The translations under genes were made by a program, and so were the position numbers. Shown in pieces: positions 6,060 through 10,118 of a stretch of 10,118 bases of DNA. The stretch is taken from contig DQGF01000450.1 in NCBI GenBank assembly GCA_003525045.1, forward strand, positions 1 to 10,118, in the 5' to 3' direction. Numbering within the stretch: the first letter of the stretch is position 1; each line of letters opens with the position of its first letter. Below the pieces are notes generated by a model that did not search any database, was not told the DNA's origin, and saw only the letters and a list, made by a program, of their open reading frames with translations. The stretch is from Pseudomonas sp. Its GTDB lineage: Bacteria; Pseudomonadota; Gammaproteobacteria; Pseudomonadales; Pseudomonadaceae.

Positions 6060-9000
6060 ATGAGACGTCTCGACATTCTGCTCATTGGACGCAGCCAGGC
6101 CTTGATCGACCTGGCACTGGAACTCGAACAACAGGGTCATTCGCCAAGGCGGCTGACGTCCCTCGACGAGCAGCCGACGGGTTACGTCGATTTACTGATC
6201 GACGACGCCAGCCTGACCGTTCCTTCCTTTGGCGACGCACCGCGACTGACGCTGCAATTGGGCGTCGGTGCGCCGGGAGCCTCAGGCCTGCCGCCGCTGG
6301 ACCTGCTGTGCCGGTATGGCTCGACGCTGCTGACTCGGGTGCCGATCGCCGATGAGCCTTCGGGTAACGGTCAGGCGTTGCGTGTGCGAGCAGTGGCAGA
6401 ACTGGTGGACCACGTGGCGCTGTTGATCAGCCGCTACTCCCGGGATGCCGAGTATTTTCTGCTCGCCCCGCCTGCAACCAGCGCCCCCTTCGTGCAGGTG
6501 GAAAATCTGCTGTTTCTGCAGAGCCTGGCCTTTGTCCATCGGCTCAATACCACTGCAGAACCCTATCTGCTGCACCTGGCGCGAACGCCGATGATCGAGC
6601 GCCTTGAGCAGCGCTTCATCCAGTCCGCCGAGCGCCCGGCGCTGAACGTCGCCGGCACCTCGCTGAGTTATCGCGAACTGCATGCCCTGAGTCGTGCCAT
6701 TGAGCAGCGCTTGCAGGCACTGCTCGATCAGCACCCAGGACCCGTGGTGGTCGGGATCTGCCTGCCGAAATGCAGCGCACTGTTTGCGGGGATTCTGGCG
6801 ATTCTCGGCAGCGGCGCGGTGTATCTGCCGCTGGAGCCCAGCCATCCGCTGCAACGCCAGCAGTACATCCTGTCGAATGCCGGGGCGGTGTTGCTGCTGC
6901 ATGACGGGCAACACCCGCTCGCGGCCGAGATCCCCGGCCTGGACATCACCCGGATCGGTGTCGATCAGGTGAACCTCGATCAACCGTTGATGCGCTCGCG
7001 TCCCGATCTCGCGGCGCCGTGCATGGCGCTCTACACCTCGGGCACCACCGGCCATCCCAAAGGCGTATTACTCAGCCAGGCCAACCTCGCGCACTTCAGT
7101 GCGTGGTACGCCGACTATGTGCAGCTGACCGAACAGAGCCGGGTGTTGCAGTTTTCGTCGTTGAGTTTCGACTCGTCGTTGATCGATATTTTCCCGACTC
7201 TGCTGCAGGGCGCCGAGCTGATCGTGCCCGACGACGATCAACGTCGCGACCCGTTGCAGCTGGTGGAACTGATCCGCCACCAACGGGTGAGCCATGCCTT
7301 TTTGCCGCCAGCGCTGTTGAGCATCTTGCCGCTGGAGCAATTGCAGTGCCTGGATCACGTGATGACCGGCGGCGATGTCTGCGAGCCCTACGTCATCGAG
7401 CAACTGACCCGCCAGGGCAAGCTCTACAACCTCTATGGCCCGACCGAAGCCACGGTGCTGATTACCGCGCGGCAACTGCGCAGCGGCGACAGCAACCGTA
7501 CCCTCGGCGCGCCGATTGCGAACAGCCAGGTGTTGATTCTCGATGAGGATTTGCAACCGGTGGCTGAACACACCGTGGGCGAGTTGTACATCGTCGGTCC
7601 GGGGGTGTGCATGGGCTATTTGAACAACCCGCAGCAGACCGCTGAACGCTATCTGGAGCTGAGCCTGGCCAATGGCGACAGCCTGCGCGCCTACCGCACC
7701 GGCGACATGGCCAAGTGGACCAGCGAAGGCATCGAGCTGTGCGGACGCCGGGACAACCAGGTGAAGATCCGGGGTTTTCGGGTCGAGCCGGAAGAGATCG
7801 AACGCTGCCTGCGCGACAGTCAGATGTACCGTCAGGTGGCGGTGGTCATCGACAGCCAGCGGCGGATTCTGGCCTTCCTCGCGCAGCCTCAAGAAGACCA
7901 ACCCGGCGCAGCTCGCGAAGCGCTGAAAGCACACGCCATTCAGTTCCTGCCGGATTACATGCAGCCAACCGCCTGGACCGAACTGGCGAGCATGCCGTTC
8001 GCCAGCAACGGTAAGGTTGACCGCAAGGCGCTGCTGGCACTGCCCATCAGCATTACCGAGAACTACCCGCGGCGGTTGCCCGCCAGTGCCGATGAAGCTT
8101 TGTTATTGACGATCTGGGCCGAGTTGCTGGAGCTGCCGGCCAGTGATATTTCCACCGATGAAAGCTTCTTCAACCTGGGCGGGCACTCGATCCTGTTGTC
8201 GCGCATGCTCCTGCGATTGCGTGAGGAATTCGGTCGCAGTATCTCGATCAACCGCTTCATCGAACTGCCGACCATCAGCAAACTGGCGACGCTGGTTCGT
8301 GGCTCCGGCACGGAAGAGGTGTTGAGCGAACAGGCCATGGCCGACGCCTTCCGCGAGCTGGATGTGCAGCCCTTGCCGGTCAGCCGCATGGGCGATGTGC
8401 ACAAGGTGATCGTCACCGGCGCCAACAGTTTTGTCGGTGTGCACATCGTCGAGGCACTGCTGGCCTGGGGCGCCAGCGAAGTTGCCTGTCTGGTGCGTGA
8501 GGGTGGCGGTCAATCGGCGGCCGAACGCTTCGCTCACGCCTTGCGAGAGAACCGTCTGGAGCATCTGGACCTGAGACGGGTGCAGGTTTATGCGGCGGAC
8601 ATTACTCGCCCCGAGCTGGGACTCGCCGCGGACGTCTATGAACGACTGGACCGGGATTTCGGCGCCCTGGTGCATAACGCCGCCAACGTCAATCACGTCC
8701 TCGATTACGAGTCGTTGGCCCGGGACAACGTCGAGCCGATTTTCGAGTGCCTGCGATTGTGCGAAGGGCGCAGCAAAAAGATCTTCAACTTCGTTTCGAC
8801 GCTTTCCGCTTCCAGCACCCTTTCCGCCGATGGCCGGGTGCTCGAGTTGCCTGCCGCACAGACCCCGCCGATCTACATCAAGAACGGCTACAACCTGTCG
8901 AAATGGGTCGGTGAACGCATCCTCGAGCGGGCTCGCGAACGTGGGGTTCGGGTCAATCTGTATCGCCCAGGCAATATCAGTTTCAACAGCCTCACGGGCG

Positions 9001-9476
9001 TCTGCCAGCCGCACAAGAATCGTTTGATGCTGATGCTCAAGGGCTCGATCCAGCTCGGTCAGGTACCGGAATTCGCCCTGAATTTCGACCTGATGCCGGT
9101 GGACTTTCTCGCCCGCTTCATCGCCTTTCATGCCAGCCGTTATCAGATCGACAAAGCGGTGTTCAACCTGCACAACCCCGAGCCCTTGAGCTGGGACGCC
9201 TACGTCGCGTCATTCCGCGAGGCCGGCCGGGAGTTTTCGATGGTCAGCGTCGCCGACTGGCAGCAGCAACTGGGCCGGGTCGACAGCGACAACGCGCTGT
9301 TCGGTGTACTCGGTTTCTACCTCAACGGCTTCGAAGAAGACATCGGCGATATCTCGATGATTGGCCATGACAACGCCCTGGCCGGCGTGCGCCAGATGGG
9401 CGCGCACTACCCGGAAAAATCCCCGGCGCTGCTGCGTCGCGGCTGCGACTACCTCAAACAGATCAATTTCATCTGA
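6060..9476 (+). CDS. mgoA: MgoA/PvfC, nonribosomal peptide synthetase A-T-reductase
   Basis: Single-module NRPS of 1138 residues with no condensation domain. It activates an amino acid, loads it on a carrier and releases it reductively as an aldehyde or imine. Adenylation domain about 180-660: A2 GAVYLPLEP (252-260), A3 YTSGTTGHPKG (325-335), A4 FDSS (370-373), A5 NLYGPTEAT (457-465), A7 YRTGDM (545-550), A8 VKIRGFRVEPEE (568-579), A10 NGKVDRKAL with K652. The specificity code by alignment to GrsA reads DSIFMGLVLK, hydrophobic and partly like leucine codes. Carrier domain about 675-750: LGGHS, phosphopantetheine on S710. Thioester reductase about 780-1138: NAD(P)-binding TGANSFVG (786-793), catalytic S913/T914 region, Y944 and K948 in GYNLSKWVGE. 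Residues 1-175 form an extra domain, perhaps a degenerate formyltransferase. GAGGAG (6048-6053) lies 6 bases before the ATG. It requires a phosphopantetheinyl transferase encoded elsewhere. Confidence 0.95.
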   Translation: MRRLDILLIGRSQALIDLALELEQQGHSPRRLTSLDEQPTGYVDLLIDDASLTVPSFGDAPRLTLQLGVGAPGASGLPPLDLLCRYGSTLLTRVPIADEPSGNGQALRVRAVAELVDHVALLISRYSRDAEYFLLAPPATSAPFVQVENLLFLQSLAFVHRLNTTAEPYLLHLARTPMIERLEQRFIQSAERPALNVAGTSLSYRELHALSRAIEQRLQALLDQHPGPVVVGICLPKCSALFAGILAILGSGAVYLPLEPSHPLQRQQYILSNAGAVLLLHDGQHPLAAEIPGLDITRIGVDQVNLDQPLMRSRPDLAAPCMALYTSGTTGHPKGVLLSQANLAHFSAWYADYVQLTEQSRVLQFSSLSFDSSLIDIFPTLLQGAELIVPDDDQRRDPLQLVELIRHQRVSHAFLPPALLSILPLEQLQCLDHVMTGGDVCEPYVIEQLTRQGKLYNLYGPTEATVLITARQLRSGDSNRTLGAPIANSQVLILDEDLQPVAEHTVGELYIVGPGVCMGYLNNPQQTAERYLELSLANGDSLRAYRTGDMAKWTSEGIELCGRRDNQVKIRGFRVEPEEIERCLRDSQMYRQVAVVIDSQRRILAFLAQPQEDQPGAAREALKAHAIQFLPDYMQPTAWTELASMPFASNGKVDRKALLALPISITENYPRRLPASADEALLLTIWAELLELPASDISTDESFFNLGGHSILLSRMLLRLREEFGRSISINRFIELPTISKLATLVRGSGTEEVLSEQAMADAFRELDVQPLPVSRMGDVHKVIVTGANSFVGVHIVEALLAWGASEVACLVREGGGQSAAERFAHALRENRLEHLDLRRVQVYAADITRPELGLAADVYERLDRDFGALVHNAANVNHVLDYESLARDNVEPIFECLRLCEGRSKKIFNFVSTLSASSTLSADGRVLELPAAQTPPIYIKNGYNLSKWVGERILERARERGVRVNLYRPGNISFNSLTGVCQPHKNRLMLMLKGSIQLGQVPEFALNFDLMPVDFLARFIAFHASRYQIDKAVFNLHNPEPLSWDAYVASFREAGREFSMVSVADWQQQLGRVDSDNALFGVLGFYLNGFEEDIGDISMIGHDNALAGVRQMGAHYPEKSPALLRRGCDYLKQINFI

Positions 9477-9505
9477 TTCATCCCAACCAAGAACGGAGCA
9501 AAACC

Positions 9506-9973
9506 ATGAGCACTCTGCAACCCGATACCCTGATCAAAAACCCTCAAGGCTGCCCTGTCGTGTCTTCGGTGGAAGTACCGGCCGATGCCGCGCAAGTCTG
9601 GGCCGTGGTCGGCAACTTTGCCGGCTTCGATCGCTTCATTCCGGCGTTGTCGCACATCGAGATGACCGGCGAAGGTGTGTCGTCCCTGCGCAAGAAATTC
9701 TTCAGGGATGGCAATCTGGTGGTCGAACAACTCAATTCCCGGGATGAGCAGGCGCGGAGCATGACCTGGACCACGATCTACAACACTTTGGGCGTGGCTA
9801 ACTTGTGGGCGGCGATGAGTGTTGAGGCGCTGGGGGCGGACAAGTCCCGGGCGACCTGGACCATCATTGCCGAACCGGCGCAGGGTGGTGCCGAGGCGTT
9901 ACCGGGGTTCAAGGATTTCGTGCAGGGGTTTGCCGATGATGCGATGAACAATGTGTTGAAGTTGTTTGTGTAG
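9506..9973 (+). CDS. mgoD: MgoD/PvfD, SRPBCC (polyketide cyclase-like) protein
   Basis: Small START/Bet v1-like protein of 155 residues, last gene of the operon. The SRPBCC pattern is clear: an opening strand with SVEVPADAAQVWAVVGNFAGFDRFIP (written in parts: SVEVPADAAQVW at 21-32, FAGFDRFIP at 38-46), a central series of strands (about 48-125), and a long C-terminal helix from about 131 to 155 that would close over a hydrophobic pocket. Members of the family bind or cyclise small hydrophobic molecules, so it may shape, shield or cyclise the reactive aldehyde, imine or N-oxide leaving MgoA; no catalytic residue can be named. CGGAG (9494-9498) lies 7 bases before the ATG. The 29-base gap after mgoA and the absence of a promoter there support co-transcription. 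Confidence 0.9.
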   Translation: MSTLQPDTLIKNPQGCPVVSSVEVPADAAQVWAVVGNFAGFDRFIPALSHIEMTGEGVSSLRKKFFRDGNLVVEQLNSRDEQARSMTWTTIYNTLGVANLWAAMSVEALGADKSRATWTIIAEPAQGGAEALPGFKDFVQGFADDAMNNVLKLFV

Positions 9974-9991
9974 GACTCACGTCCGGTGGTG

Positions 9992-10020
9992 ACTGGTGCT
10001 CCGCTTTCGCGAGCACCGGT
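9992..10020 (+). terminator. Hairpin after mgoD, possible operon end
   Basis: A 10-bp stem (9992-10001 with 10011-10020, one T-G wobble) encloses a 9-base loop, 19 bases past the mgoD stop codon. No U run follows on the plus strand (TCAGGTTG), so it is not a textbook intrinsic terminator. It could stabilise the mRNA end, help Rho-dependent ending, or be a small REP-like palindrome. The position fits the end of the mgo transcript. Confidence 0.45.
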
Positions 10021-10045
10021 TCAGGTTGAAGCATTTACCGACCCC

Positions 10046-10086
10046 GGAAAAGACAAAACCCCTGTCTGCGTTAGCAGACAGGGGTT
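10046..10086 (-). terminator. Intrinsic terminator of the rRNA operon
   Basis: On the minus strand a perfect 13-bp stem (10086-10074 with 10069-10057) with a 4-base loop is followed by TTTTGTCTTTT. The stem sequence, CCCCTGTCTGC and its complement, together with the U-rich tail, is the usual terminator after Pseudomonas 5S rRNA genes. It begins about 12 bases after the 5S end. The T-rich side faces the minus strand only, though the stem may also slow polymerase coming from mgoD. Confidence 0.93.
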
Positions 10087-10098
10087 CTGGAATTCAAT

Positions 10099-10118
10099 CT
10101 TGACGATGACCTACTCTC
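10099..10118 (-). rRNA. rrf: 5S rRNA, 3' end only
   Basis: Read on the minus strand the last bases are GAGAGTAGGTCATCGTCAAG, the conserved 3' end of Pseudomonas 5S rRNA. The rest of the gene lies beyond the window. The exact mature 3' end may differ by a base or two. The rRNA terminator immediately downstream supports the call. This shows the mgo operon lies tail-to-tail with an rRNA operon. Confidence 0.9.

Noticed and set aside
4919..6085. 388-codon minus-strand open frame opposite mgoB-mgoC
   Set aside because: It is the antisense of two well-supported genes, with a histidine- and glutamine-rich composition typical of such shadows.
8103..9173. 356-codon minus-strand open frame opposite the mgoA carrier and reductase domains
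   Set aside because: The plus-strand reading has all NRPS and reductase motifs; this one has none.
10057..10086. Terminator of the mgo operon on the plus strand
   Set aside because: The 13-bp stem has its U-rich tail only on the minus strand, where it follows the 5S rRNA; on the plus strand GGGGTTCTGG follows.
1..10118. CRISPR arrays, tRNAs, phage or IS genes, toxin-antitoxin pairs
   Set aside because: No regularly spaced repeats, tRNA cloverleaf, transposase or integrase motifs, or paired small genes were seen on either strand.

Overview
The window looks like chromosomal DNA of a Pseudomonas of the fluorescens group. The reasons are a lapG-lapD pair very close to the P. fluorescens proteins, a Pseudomonas-type REP element at the left edge, high-GC pseudomonad codon use, and the 3' end of a Pseudomonas-like 5S rRNA at the right edge. 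All calls come from reading the sequence and recalling families; no search was run.

Left part (1-2771, minus strand). A REP/REPIN repeat lies beyond the 3' end of lapD. lapG and lapD are consecutive minus-strand genes, 14 bases apart. LapD is the inner-membrane c-di-GMP receptor with degenerate GGDEF and EAL domains; it holds or releases the periplasmic protease LapG, which cuts the LapA adhesin. Together they control biofilm dispersal.

Middle (2772-4343). A GntR/FCD transcription factor is read divergently from lapG. Its promoter region carries a perfect 12-bp palindrome, ATTGGATCCAAT, which I recognise as the VanR-type operator core. After it come 669 bases without a convincing gene. This stretch becomes strongly AT-rich (about 30% GC by hand count over 4061-4180) and holds several inverted and direct repeats, plus a plausible promoter with a dyad at its predicted start point.

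Right part (4344-9973, plus strand). Four tightly spaced genes form a complete mgo/pvf operon in the order mgoB-mgoC-mgoA-mgoD (pvfA-B-C-D): a DUF3050 haem-oxygenase-like protein, an AurF-like diiron N-oxygenase, an NRPS module ending in a thioester reductase, and an SRPBCC protein. From the related systems (leudiazen in P. syringae, valdiazen/fragin in Burkholderia, pyrazine N-oxides in P. entomophila), the operon is expected to turn a branched-chain amino acid into a small N-oxidised signal such as a diazeniumdiolate or pyrazine N-oxide. This signal acts as a non-homoserine-lactone autoinducer. The A domain reads as DSIFMGLVLK, a hydrophobic, somewhat leucine-like code. The NRPS also carries an uncommented-on N-terminal domain of about 175 residues that resembles a formyltransferase fold without its catalytic residues.

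Right edge (9974-10118). A hairpin follows mgoD. Then come a 13-bp-stem terminator and the last bases of a 5S rRNA gene on the minus strand, so the signal operon converges on an rRNA operon. The most interesting content is the mgo/pvf operon, its unexplained domains and its unusual leader region. The lap genes are housekeeping neighbours.
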